Notes: generated by a model not told the origin, from the letters alone. Numbered from the stretch's first letter, positions 1 to 5,230 are shown. The stretch is 8,265 nt of DNA from a bacterium (GCA_030690875.1 JAUYFP010000043.1:1-8265); one strand, 5' to 3'. Program-made: numbers and translations.

Positions 1-40
1 GACATAACGCAAGTGTTATTAAGGTACTCGTTAATGTAAT

Positions 41-69
41 AGTATAGCATATATACTACATTCTGTCAA
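41..69 (-). promoter_or_regulatory. Leftward sigma70-type promoter leaving the window
   Basis: Read on the minus strand, a perfect -35 box TTGACA (64-69) is followed after exactly 17 nt by a -10 box TATACT (41-46), which matches consensus at 5 of 6 positions. The predicted transcription start is near 34, so the gene it serves lies to the left of this window. Assignment rests only on the match and spacing. Confidence 0.6.
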
Positions 70-194
70 ACATTTAGACAATACCTAAATATATTTATGC
101 TAATATTAGGTAAAATATATAGTTTTTGGCTTATTTTGACTATTTTCTTATGCTTTACGCTCTATTGAATCTAGTTCTACATTTCTACACGCTC

Positions 195-222
195 TTGACC
201 AATATTTTCATTTTGCTATAAT
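195..222 (+). promoter_or_regulatory. Rightward promoter of the 230-340 leader
   Basis: TTGACC (195-200), a 16-nt spacer and a perfect TATAAT (217-222) form a good sigma70-type promoter. The start would be at about 229-230, coinciding with an ATG at 230. It may drive a short leader RNA ending at the terminators that follow or, by readthrough, the 92-aa gene at 386. Confidence 0.6.
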
Positions 223-229
223 AATAAAG

Positions 230-310
230 ATGAGAAAAAAAGTAGTCAAAATTCGCTTGCAAGTCCCAGATCCCGGACTTTTATTTTTTGAAAAAAGTTG
301 TCAAATATAA
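230..310 (+). CDS. Possible leaderless 26-residue peptide or leader ORF
   Basis: An ATG at 230 lies 7 nt after the end of the TATAAT box, where transcription should begin, and opens a 26-codon frame ending in TAA at 308-310. The peptide starts MRKKVVKIRL and is basic at its N-terminus. There is no SD, as expected for a leaderless mRNA. The ORF overlaps a terminator-like hairpin (261-289) and stops just before another (312-340), so this could be a leader peptide, a small RNA or chance. I recognise no family. Coding status is uncertain and rests on the promoter/ATG coincidence. Confidence 0.3.
   Translation: MRKKVVKIRLQVPDPGLLFFEKSCQI
261..289 (+). terminator. Terminator-like hairpin inside the leader
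   Basis: AAGTCC (261-266) pairs with GGACTT (275-280) around an 8-nt loop and is followed by a T-rich run, TTATTTTTT. The stem is only 6 bp, so termination may be partial or conditional. Confidence 0.4.
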
Positions 311-311
311 T

Positions 312-340
312 TATCCCCTTTCCGTAGGGGATATTTTTTT
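312..340 (+). terminator. Intrinsic terminator upstream of the 92-aa gene
   Basis: TATCCCC (312-318) pairs perfectly with GGGGATA (327-333) over an 8-nt loop and is followed directly by seven T. This is a classical intrinsic terminator for the transcript starting near 229. It lies only 45 nt before the ATG at 386, so it could act as an attenuator of that gene. Confidence 0.65.
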
Positions 341-385
341 AGGCAAAAATGCACCTTACAATCTGACTCAGGAAGGAGCAAAAAA

Positions 386-664
386 ATGAAAATCACTGTC
401 CAACTCAAAGCACCCCTACTAATCATGAATCTGCAACAAAGGTTCAAAACCGGCCTCTGCCTGCTTCCAGGAGAACATGAATTTGTTCTCATCAGACACC
501 CTTGCTTCCCCACCTTCTGTTACATCTGGATGGAAGGCCTTAACCATGCACTCCAGCTTGGGCTGTCTGATGCCTATTTGATCAACCTTTGGGAAAACGG
601 CCTGGAAGTGGACTGGCATGACGCTGAACCACTTTCAGAAAAAAACAGCATCAGAGTTGCCTGA
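386..664 (+). CDS. Isolated 92-aa protein of unknown function
   Basis: I do not recognise this protein. It has 92 residues, begins MKITVQLKAP, and has three cysteines (C25, C40, C45), an aromatic stretch around residues 41-49 and an acidic segment near residues 70-85. There is no signal peptide or membrane segment. The start is well supported: AAGGAG (373-378) sits 7 nt before the ATG. It ends in TGA and has its own strong terminator. All six isoleucine codons are ATC, whereas infB nearby often uses ATT and ATA, so its codon use differs from the housekeeping genes. It stands alone between noncoding stretches. SD, gene and terminator together suggest a self-contained, perhaps acquired cassette. 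The reading frame is convincing; the function is unknown. Confidence 0.75.
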   Translation: MKITVQLKAPLLIMNLQQRFKTGLCLLPGEHEFVLIRHPCFPTFCYIWMEGLNHALQLGLSDAYLINLWENGLEVDWHDAEPLSEKNSIRVA

Positions 665-675
665 GCCCACACAAA

Positions 676-694
676 AACTGATCGTCGATCAGTT
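676..694. repeat. Perfect inverted repeat after the 92-aa gene
   Basis: AACTGATCG (676-684) and CGATCAGTT (686-694) are perfect reverse complements around a single T, 12 nt after the stop codon and just before the terminator. The tight centre favours a DNA-level palindrome or a 3' UTR hairpin opening at its tip; its role is unknown. Confidence 0.5.
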
Positions 695-697
695 GCC

Positions 698-739
698 TTG
701 CCCCCTTAATCCATTGTGAAAAAGGGGGCAAATTTTTTT
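698..739 (+). terminator. Intrinsic terminator of the 92-aa gene
   Basis: TTGCCCCCTT (698-707) pairs perfectly with AAGGGGGCAA (722-731) over a 14-nt loop, followed by a run of seven T (733-739). It ends rightward transcription of the gene at 386-664. Confidence 0.85.
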
Positions 740-763
740 ACAAAAAATTATTTCTATAAAACA

Positions 764-788
764 AAAGTCCCCCAAAAAGGAGGACTTT
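764..788 (-). terminator. Terminator of the 29-aa basic protein gene
   Basis: AAAGTCC (764-770) pairs with GGACTTT (782-788), followed by one mismatch and two more G-C pairs around a five-base loop. On the minus strand it is followed by TGTTTT and lies immediately after the stop codon at 792. Position and U-rich tail fit leftward termination. Confidence 0.55.
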
Positions 789-791
789 ATA

Positions 792-881
792 TTATTTCTT
801 TTTCTGGCTATTTCTTCTTTTTAATTTCTTGCGTCGTCGCCTTTTGACTGAAAGTCTTTTATTTTTTAATTTTGTTCCCAT
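792..881 (-). CDS. 29-residue highly basic microprotein, possibly ribosome-associated
   Basis: A 30-codon minus-strand frame runs from an ATG at 881 to TAA at 792. The product starts MGTKLKNKRLSVKRRRRKK and has about 18 Lys/Arg among 29 residues, no acidic residue, and a run of consecutive basic residues. A near-consensus promoter ends 26 nt before the ATG and a terminator hairpin follows the stop, so this looks like a complete monocistronic gene despite its size. There is no SD. Composition and length recall very small ribosomal proteins such as bS22/AURKAIP1-COX24-like or bTHX-like peptides; that link is inference, and similarity in such biased sequence is weak evidence. It could alternatively be another RNA-binding peptide. 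Confidence 0.6.
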   Translation of the reverse strand: MGTKLKNKRLSVKRRRRKKLKRRNSQKKK

Positions 882-907
882 GAATTTTTTTTAATATCAA
901 TGAAAGA

Positions 908-936
908 AATATAGCAAAAAATATAGTAAATGTCAA
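908..936 (-). promoter_or_regulatory. Promoter of the 29-aa basic protein gene
   Basis: On the minus strand, a perfect TTGACA (931-936), a 17-nt spacer and TATATT (908-913) form a near-consensus promoter. The predicted start is near 901, giving a leader of about 20 nt to the ATG at 881. Confidence 0.75.
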
Positions 937-940
937 TTAT

Positions 941-969
941 GGTTGAGGGTGTTGTAAACACCCAAAACC
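941..969 (-). terminator. Hairpin downstream of the tRNA, possible 3' end
   Basis: GGGTGTT (947-953) pairs perfectly with AACACCC (957-963) across a GTA loop, and the stem extends through GGTT (941-944) with AACC (966-969). It lies between the tRNA region and the next minus promoter, so it may end the tRNA transcript, but no T-run follows, which weakens the terminator call. Confidence 0.35.
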
Positions 970-979
970 ACGAGTGAGA

Positions 980-996
980 CTTTTGCGAAGCAAAAG
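980..996. repeat. Short perfect hairpin beside the tRNA
   Basis: CTTTTGC (980-986) pairs perfectly with GCAAAAG (990-996) around GAA; on the minus strand the loop is TTC. It lies 14 nt past the tRNA 3' end. It may be a processing or termination element, or part of a dispersed repeat. Confidence 0.4.
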
Positions 997-1009
997 GCCA
1001 ATCGAGGGG

Positions 1010-1083
1010 TGGGCATAGATGGATGTGTACGATCGACCCCGACTGTATAAGAGTCGTGCTCTAACCAACTGAGCTATATGCCC
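1010..1083 (-). tRNA. tRNA-Ile(UAU)-like gene with abnormal T arm
   Basis: Read on the minus strand, 74 nt fold as a tRNA. The acceptor is GGGCATA with TATGCCC (7 bp), the D stem GCTC/GAGC, the D loop AGTTGGTTA, the anticodon stem CGACT/AGTCG, the 7-nt loop CTTATAC with anticodon UAU (bases 1047-1049), a 5-nt variable loop, and discriminator A. CCA is not encoded; CCC follows. UAU reads the isoleucine codon AUA, used often in infB here. The T arm is odd: the stem GATCG/CCATC has a C-C mismatch and the loop is TACACAT, lacking the usual T55 and A58. Bacteria normally read AUA with a lysidine-modified CAU tRNA, so a UAU anticodon is uncommon. It may be a decaying or atypical tRNA. Confidence 0.6.
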
Positions 1084-1123
1084 TAAAATAAAAGTAAAAT
1101 TTTCAAACTACTGATGAGTGCTC

Positions 1124-1188
1124 CCTGCCTGCCGGTCTTCGACTCTGAGGGATGAGTCCTTAGACTCAGACTCGAATGAGCAGGCAGG
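1124..1188. repeat. 65-nt palindromic insert in the D arm
   Basis: The ends CCTGCCTGC (1124-1132) and GCAGGCAGG (1180-1188) are perfect reverse complements. Inside, TTCGACTCTGAG (1138-1149) pairs with CTCAGACTCGAA (1165-1176) with one mismatch, and GAGTC/GACTC close the tip. It is much more GC-rich than its surroundings. It resembles a REP-like or MITE-like dispersed palindrome, placed between the D loop and the 3' D-stem strand of the broken tRNA. Confidence 0.7.
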
Positions 1189-1197
1189 TAACCAACT

Positions 1198-1249
1198 GCT
1201 TGTCCGCCTCCCGTTCGGGCCAGAGGCCCTCAGGGCCGAAGGCTGGCGG
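1198..1249. repeat. 52-nt GC-rich palindromic insert in the D arm
   Basis: CCGCC (1204-1208) with GGCGG (1245-1249) and TTCGGGCC (1214-1221) with GGGCCGAA (1233-1240, one mismatch) form a long GC-rich hairpin. It sits between the 5' D-stem strand and the D loop of the broken tRNA. Its sequence differs from the 65-nt insert, so two different elements appear to have entered the same gene. Confidence 0.65.
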
Positions 1250-1283
1250 GAGCTATATGCCCTAAATAAAACTAATCATACAT

Positions 1284-1312
1284 ATTATAAATGAACTAGG
1301 GTGTTTTGTGAA
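1284..1312 (-). promoter_or_regulatory. Promoter of the tRNA region
   Basis: On the minus strand, TTCACA (1307-1312), a 17-nt spacer and a perfect TATAAT (1284-1289) predict a start near 1277, about 15 nt before the broken tRNA half. It lies just after the stop codon of the DHH-like gene, so the tRNA region has its own promoter. The downstream tRNA would be transcribed through the broken copy. Confidence 0.65.
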
Positions 1313-1328
1313 GCTTTAAGCTATAAAA

Positions 1329-2438
1329 TTAAAGACTATTTATCAATCGCAATCTGGCTTTCAGCTGTTCCATTACTTCTTCTCTGGCCTCATCTATATC
1401 CTTAGCCAAACTTATTTTAGCCAAATAGCGATGGCCAGAGCCCTCCAATCCTTTAATCAAATCCATGGCATTTATATTAGCGATAGTATAAATCCAAGCT
1501 TCTGTCTGATACAGCTCCACTTGATAAAATATCACGGCCACTTGCGCTCCCGGAGTAGCCAAAACTAATTCCCGAACCATAGTCTCAAAATCCTGCGGCA
1601 AATTCTCCAATTCGTCATTCTCCAAATAGGATGAAATAATGGAATCTTTTTTGCGCAACCTAGATAGCACCTTGCCCCAGCTTTTTAGAGTATCAATATC
1701 TTTGGTTCGGTATAAGGCCTCAATTATTTTTTCCCGCTTAGCGCCGTGAATTATCAATTCGCTGGCCAGCTCCAAAGTATCCGGATTGACTTTGGGAGAT
1801 TGAAAACTATTGCTAGCGGAAATCATGGCCGCCAAAAGGCAAGTGGCTATTTGCTCATTCAAACTGTCAACTAAAAAATGATAAGAAATTTCCGCCAATG
1901 AGCTGACATTACTCTCAACAATATTCAACTGACCAAAATTTTCATTAAGCACCGAATTGTCAATATTGATAATGGTAGTGTGCTGAAAAAAATGCCTATG
2001 CTCGGAAAAAACTTCCCCCAAAAGATCTAAGTCTTCTGCGCCAAAAACTATAATCAAATCATATTTATAATCCCCTACTTCAGTTTTAACATCCTCTGAT
2101 TTAAAATTTCCATTGGCCGGAACAATATCAATCAGCAATTCATTATCTTTGACATCATAGCTCAGCTGTTTTAACTGAGTCTGAGAAATATCTAAAATTA
2201 TTTTAAACTTATTGATGTTGTCTATGCTGTCATTTATTTTAATTCCTTCCGGAAAAAAATTATATTTGGGAATTTGACCGGCAAAAACCAAATCAACTTT
2301 CTTTTTTCTCTGTGATAAAAAAACAGACCAAGCCATCGCTGTGCTTAGTGCATCAAGACTGGGATTTTTGGAACCAACAAGTAAAATGTTCTTACTGGAA
2401 TCCAATAATTTATTAAATTTTTCTTTGGGAAAATCCAT
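1329..2438 (-). CDS. DHH-family paralogue, probably catalytically inactive
   Basis: This 369-aa protein has the DHH plus DHHA1 architecture of NrnA/RecJ-like phosphoesterases and is related to the intact protein at 5920-6885, but its active site is eroded. By alignment, motif I SHRRPDGD has become GSKNPSLD (only D29 kept), the motif II Asp is G133, DHH is D160-N161-S162, and the motif IV Asp is about A208. The glycine motif GGGGH of DHHA1 is reduced to EGSGH near residue 332. An extra segment lies around residues 92-122. The fold seems kept, with no frameshift, so a regulatory, binding or scaffold role is inferred. The ATG at 2438 is preferred over an upstream in-frame TTG at 2480, because a promoter at 2462-2490 overlaps that TTG. 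It is divergent from infB. Confidence 0.85.
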   Translation of the reverse strand: MDFPKEKFNKLLDSSKNILLVGSKNPSLDALSTAMAWSVFLSQRKKKVDLVFAGQIPKYNFFPEGIKINDSIDNINKFKIILDISQTQLKQLSYDVKDNELLIDIVPANGNFKSEDVKTEVGDYKYDLIIVFGAEDLDLLGEVFSEHRHFFQHTTIINIDNSVLNENFGQLNIVESNVSSLAEISYHFLVDSLNEQIATCLLAAMISASNSFQSPKVNPDTLELASELIIHGAKREKIIEALYRTKDIDTLKSWGKVLSRLRKKDSIISSYLENDELENLPQDFETMVRELVLATPGAQVAVIFYQVELYQTEAWIYTIANINAMDLIKGLEGSGHRYLAKISLAKDIDEAREEVMEQLKARLRLINSL

Positions 2439-2461
2439 TTGTTTTTTGATTTTGACTATTA

Positions 2462-2490
2462 AATTTAACGGAAAAACCAAAAAATGTCAA
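2462..2490 (-). promoter_or_regulatory. Promoter of the DHH-like gene
   Basis: On the minus strand, a perfect TTGACA (2485-2490), a 17-nt spacer and TAAATT (2462-2467) predict a start near 2455, about 17 nt before the ATG at 2438. This decides the start codon: a TTG at 2480 would lie upstream of the transcript. Confidence 0.55.
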
Positions 2491-2528
2491 GGCATAAAAC
2501 AGACAAATATTGGCTTTCTGGCCAAACA

Positions 2529-2557
2529 TTGACTTTTAAGGCGATTTTTAGTAGAGT
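2529..2557 (+). promoter_or_regulatory. Candidate promoter for infB-rbfA
   Basis: TTGACT (2529-2534), a 17-nt spacer and TAGAGT (2552-2557) form a moderate promoter facing infB, divergent from the promoter at 2462-2490. The -10 box is weak (4 of 6). The resulting leader would be over 330 nt and run through both MITE-like units. Other TATAAT boxes inside the repeats (2670-2675, 2692-2697) lack good -35 boxes at proper spacing. Confidence 0.35.
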
Positions 2558-2587
2558 TACGGCAAATAAACGCCCTTGAGCGCCAAT

Positions 2588-2608
2588 AATACACCAATAA
2601 AGTGTATT
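2588..2608 (+). other. Hairpin in the infB leader
   Basis: AATACAC (2588-2594) pairs perfectly with GTGTATT (2602-2608) over a 7-nt loop. There is no T-run after it. It lies just before the first MITE-like unit and may be a leader element or chance. Confidence 0.3.
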
Positions 2609-2624
2609 TAATTGTTTCAAAAAA

Positions 2625-2772
2625 ATGAACCCCGTTAGAAATTAACGAAAGCTAGCTATAGTGGTAGAGTATAATAATTGATGTATCTCACTATAATTTC
2701 TAACTAGGTGAAAATATTTAAATTAATCGTCAAATTTTAAAAAATAACAAAGTAAATTTCTAAGAGGATGAA
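2625..2772. mobile_element. MITE-like unit 1 upstream of infB
   Basis: A 138-nt noncoding unit (2630-2767) begins CCCCGTTAGAAATT and ends AAATTTCTAAGAGG, forming imperfect terminal inverted repeats, and is flanked by ATGAA at 2625-2629 and 2768-2772. Inside are further inverted repeats, GTTAGAAAT (2634-2642) with ATTTCTAAC (2696-2704) and TATAGTG (2657-2663) with CACTATA (2689-2695). Its last part contains a 28-nt stretch (2736-2763) identical to one in unit 2. A small non-autonomous element is the best reading; a REP-like palindrome family is the alternative. Confidence 0.6.
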
Positions 2773-2899
2773 TCCCGTTAGAAATTCATAAGAGTAATAT
2801 TTACGAATTCGTAAAATAGTTAGGAGAAAGTAAAAACAATATATGAAATATTTTTACTTCAATTTAAAAAATAACAAAGTAAATTTCTAACGGGATGAA
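2768..2899. mobile_element. MITE-like unit 2 abutting the infB start codon
   Basis: A 122-nt unit (2773-2894) begins TCCCGTTAGAAATTC and ends AAATTTCTAACGGG, with nearly perfect terminal inverted repeats and flanking ATGAA at 2768-2772 and 2895-2899. The right ATGAA is the start of infB. The unit carries a perfect 16-bp palindrome at 2800-2815 (TTTACGAATTCGTAAA) and shares the 28-nt identical block (2863-2890) with unit 1. The middle parts of the two units differ, so they are diverged family members, not a simple tandem duplication. Confidence 0.6.
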
Positions 2900-4868
2900 T
2901 GTAAGTGTTCTAGCTAGACAACTCAAAGTAACTGCTAATGAGCTTCTGGAAAAACTGCCCGAGCTCGGTTTTGACATTGGCGCTAGAGCCCTAAAAATAG
3001 ATGACGCTTTGGCTCCTAAAATAATTCAGGCCTGGAAAAAAGCCCAACGAAAAGAAGTCTTTAAACAAGAATTATCAAAAGTAGAAGAAAGAGGTAAAGA
3101 AATAAATCCAGCCGATGCTGAAAAAAACTTTAAAGAAATTTCTATTGCTAATGAAATAGTAGTCAAAGATTTAGCGGAAATAATGAAATTGCCGGTAGCC
3201 AAATTAATGGGAGAGTTGATGAAAAATGGCATTATGGTTTCGCTAAACGAAAGAATTGATTTTGAAACAGCTAGTATAATTTCCGAAGATTTAGGATTTA
3301 AAGTAAATAAAATTGACAAGGCCTTGGAAAAAGAAACCAGCAAAAGAGAAAGGCTGGAAAATCTGCTGACCAATCGTCAAGCCAAAGAAGCCAAGGCTCC
3401 GGTAGTAGTTGTCATGGGTCATGTTGACCACGGCAAAACAAAATTGCTCGACGCTATCCGCCAAACCAATGTGGTTGATCAAGAAGCTGGTGGCATCACC
3501 CAGCATATCGGCGCTTACCAAGTAGTAAGCAAAGGCCGAGCAATAACTTTTTTAGATACTCCTGGTCATGAAGCCTTCAAAGCTATGCGTAGCCGTGGCG
3601 GACAAATCGCTGATATAGCAGTTTTGGTAGTAGCCGCCGATGACGGCTTACAGCCACAGACCTTAGAAAGTATTTCCGTCATCCAAAAAGAAAAACTGCC
3701 CTATGTCGTAGCCATAAATAAAATTGATAAAGAGGGAGCTGATGTTGATCGGGTCAAACAAGAATTAGCGGAAATAAATCTTATTCCCGAAGACTGGGGT
3801 GGCAAAGTTATTTGCCAGCCAATTTCCGCCAAATTAGGCAAAAATATTTCGGAACTTTTGGATATGATTCTCTTGGTGGCTGATTTGGAAGACCTTAAAG
3901 CTGACAGTCACGGACAAGCAATTGGCACAATTATAGAATCCCATATTGATCAAAGCGCCGGTCCAGTAGCTACTGTTTTGATTCAAGCTGGCACTCTATC
4001 TCTGGGCGATGCTTTTATCGTTGGCGATGTGTCCGGTAAAATAAAAACTCTGGAAGACTGGAAAGGCAAAACTCTCAGTCAAGCTGGCCCGGCAACTCCA
4101 GTAAAAATTTTAGGATTAAAACAACTACCAGAAGTCGGCGAGATTATGGAAGTCATAAATGATAAAAAAGAATTCAAGGAAAAATTAAAATTAGGTCAAA
4201 ACAATCGTCAAACTTCTCGGCTAGCCAATAATGGAAATAGTAATAGCCCAGAAAATGGTCGGGAAATAAATATTTTAAACATTATCATCCGCTCTGATGT
4301 CTTGGGCTCAGCTGAGGCCATAGAAGAATCGCTGGCCAAAATAAAAGTAGCCGATACTCAGCTAAAAGTCATTAAAAAAGGTCTGGGACAGGTCAATGAA
4401 GATGATGTGCTCCAAGCTGAAGCTAGTAAAGCTATTGTTATAGGCTTCCATATCAAAGAAAATAAAAATGTCAGCGCGCTGGCCAATGAAAAAAAAGTTA
4501 CTGTTTTATATTTTGATATTATTTATAAACTGCTGGAAGATTTGGAAAAACGGCTCACCGATATAAAATCCAAAAAAGTTATCCATAATTTTCTTGGCCG
4601 TTTGGAAGTACTGGCAATATTTAAAAAATCAAAAGATTCTTTAATTTTTGGCGGTAAAGTGATAGAAGGTAAAGTTACCAAAAACAGCAAAATAAAAGTT
4701 ATTAAAAACGGAGAAGTAGAAACCATTGGACAATTAGTGAATCTCCAATCTGGCAAAGAAGATGTTTCTGAAGTGGTTGTCGGCAATGAAGCTGGTATTA
4801 GCTACAAGGGAGAACCAATAATAGAAGTCGGCGATAAATTAGAATTTTTTGAAGAAAAATATGAGTAA
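2895..4868 (+). CDS. infB: Translation initiation factor IF-2
   Basis: This is the GTPase that brings fMet-tRNA to the 30S P site and promotes 50S joining. At 657 aa it is short compared with E. coli IF2, with a reduced N-terminal region (IF2N-like segments around residues 1-45 and 85-135). The G domain has all motifs: G1 GHVDHGKT (175-182), G2 GGITQ (199-203), G3 DTPGH (221-225), G4 NKID (275-278) and G5 SAK (311-313). Domain II, domain III (with SDVLGSAEAIEESL) and the C-terminal tRNA-binding domain follow. The ATG at 2895 begins MNVSVLARQL, a plausible native N-terminus, but it coincides with the edge of a MITE-like repeat and has no SD. Its end overlaps rbfA by 8 nt. nusA and rimP, common upstream partners elsewhere, are absent. 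Confidence 0.97.
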   Translation: MNVSVLARQLKVTANELLEKLPELGFDIGARALKIDDALAPKIIQAWKKAQRKEVFKQELSKVEERGKEINPADAEKNFKEISIANEIVVKDLAEIMKLPVAKLMGELMKNGIMVSLNERIDFETASIISEDLGFKVNKIDKALEKETSKRERLENLLTNRQAKEAKAPVVVVMGHVDHGKTKLLDAIRQTNVVDQEAGGITQHIGAYQVVSKGRAITFLDTPGHEAFKAMRSRGGQIADIAVLVVAADDGLQPQTLESISVIQKEKLPYVVAINKIDKEGADVDRVKQELAEINLIPEDWGGKVICQPISAKLGKNISELLDMILLVADLEDLKADSHGQAIGTIIESHIDQSAGPVATVLIQAGTLSLGDAFIVGDVSGKIKTLEDWKGKTLSQAGPATPVKILGLKQLPEVGEIMEVINDKKEFKEKLKLGQNNRQTSRLANNGNSNSPENGREINILNIIIRSDVLGSAEAIEESLAKIKVADTQLKVIKKGLGQVNEDDVLQAEASKAIVIGFHIKENKNVSALANEKKVTVLYFDIIYKLLEDLEKRLTDIKSKKVIHNFLGRLEVLAIFKKSKDSLIFGGKVIEGKVTKNSKIKVIKNGEVETIGQLVNLQSGKEDVSEVVVGNEAGISYKGEPIIEVGDKLEFFEEKYE

Positions 4869-5187
4869 GAGAACAGAACAAGTCGCCGCTTTGCTTTGTA
4901 CAGCGATAAATGAAATTATTATCAAGGATTTTGAAGCGCCCAAAGGCACATTGATCAGCGTATCAATGGTTACTATCTCCGCTGACCTAAAAAATGCCAC
5001 TGCCTATGTCAGTGTGATTCCCCAAGACAAGCTGGGCACCGGACTGGAAGCCATTAGAAAATTCAGCGGTCATGTTCAGAAGGGAATCGGTAAATATTTA
5101 ACTATGCATACTACCCCAAAAATAAACTGGGAACTAGATGAAAGAGATTTAAAATATAGCGCGATTGATGAAGCTCTAAGACAATAA
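4861..5187 (+). CDS. rbfA: 30S ribosome-binding factor A
   Basis: RbfA binds the immature 30S subunit and helps 16S rRNA 5'-end maturation. The 108-aa product starts MSKRTEQVAALLCTAINEII and has the single KH-like (type II) domain pattern: an N-terminal helix, a strand pair (ISVSMVTIS and ATAYVSVI), a helix, then the typical C-terminal region with TPKINWELDER. Length fits the family. I prefer the ATG at 4861 over an in-frame TTG at 4849: it lies inside the end of infB, 5 nt before the infB stop, which suggests translational coupling. There is no SD. It follows infB as in many bacteria; the DHH gene that often comes next is displaced by an opposing gene. Confidence 0.93.
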   Translation: MSKRTEQVAALLCTAINEIIIKDFEAPKGTLISVSMVTISADLKNATAYVSVIPQDKLGTGLEAIRKFSGHVQKGIGKYLTMHTTPKINWELDERDLKYSAIDEALRQ

Positions 5188-5218
5188 AAACAGCCCGAGT
5201 TGCAGATGCAACCCGGGC
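5186..5218 (-). terminator. Terminator of the 176-aa gene, possibly shared with rbfA
   Basis: GCCCGAGTTGC (5193-5203) and GCAACCCGGGC (5208-5218) form an 11-bp stem with a 4-nt loop and one non-Watson-Crick position. Read leftward that position is a G-U wobble and the stem is followed by TGTTTTTATT; read rightward it is an A-C mismatch with only a weak CTCTTT tail. The hairpin is therefore built for the minus-strand gene, though it may also stop rbfA transcripts. Confidence 0.8.
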
Positions 5219-5230
5219 CTCTTTGTGACT

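Larger units (their letters stand above)
1..229. other. Intergenic region, no gene recognised
   Basis: This AT-rich stretch has stops in all frames and no credible coding sequence. It holds a leftward promoter near its left end, a rightward promoter at its right end, and minor inverted repeats such as ACCTAA...TTAGGT around 83-112. It looks like the spacer between two divergent transcription units. Confidence 0.6.
1118..1262 (-). pseudogene. Broken 5' tRNA half interrupted by two palindromes
   Basis: On the minus strand, GGGCATATAGCTC (1262-1250), AGTTGGTTA (1197-1189) and GAGCAC (1123-1118) repeat the 5' end of the tRNA at 1010-1083 in order. They are split by a 52-nt and a 65-nt insert. 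What follows GAGCAC does not form an anticodon arm, T arm or acceptor 3' strand, so no functional tRNA can be made. About 10 nt of upstream sequence (TTTTATTTAGGG) is also shared with the downstream copy, indicating a tandem duplication. Both inserts sit exactly at borders of the D loop. Confidence 0.7.

Noticed and set aside
306..311. Perfect TATAAT as a promoter of the 92-aa gene
   Set aside because: The nearest good -35 (TTGAAA, 288-293) is only 12 nt away, and the start would fall inside the terminator stem; not convincing.
301..664. Minus-strand frames over the 92-aa gene (301-513, 419-619)
   Set aside because: They overlap each other and the SD-supported plus gene, and have no upstream signals; they look like shadows.
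2439..2480. TTG start at 2480 for the DHH-like gene
   Set aside because: The promoter 2462-2490 overlaps it and the predicted transcript starts downstream; the conserved domain begins after the ATG at 2438.
2843..2890. 15-codon ORF in MITE-like unit 2
   Set aside because: The SD-like AGGAG is 16 nt upstream, too far, and the matching region of unit 1 does not keep the frame.
2625..2899. CRISPR-like repeat-spacer array
   Set aside because: There are only two units of unequal length with palindromic ends and partly shared interiors; spacers are not unique, and no cas genes are present.
4849..4860. TTG start at 4849 for rbfA
   Set aside because: The ATG at 4861 gives a typical RbfA N-terminus, and the overlap with infB fits coupling.
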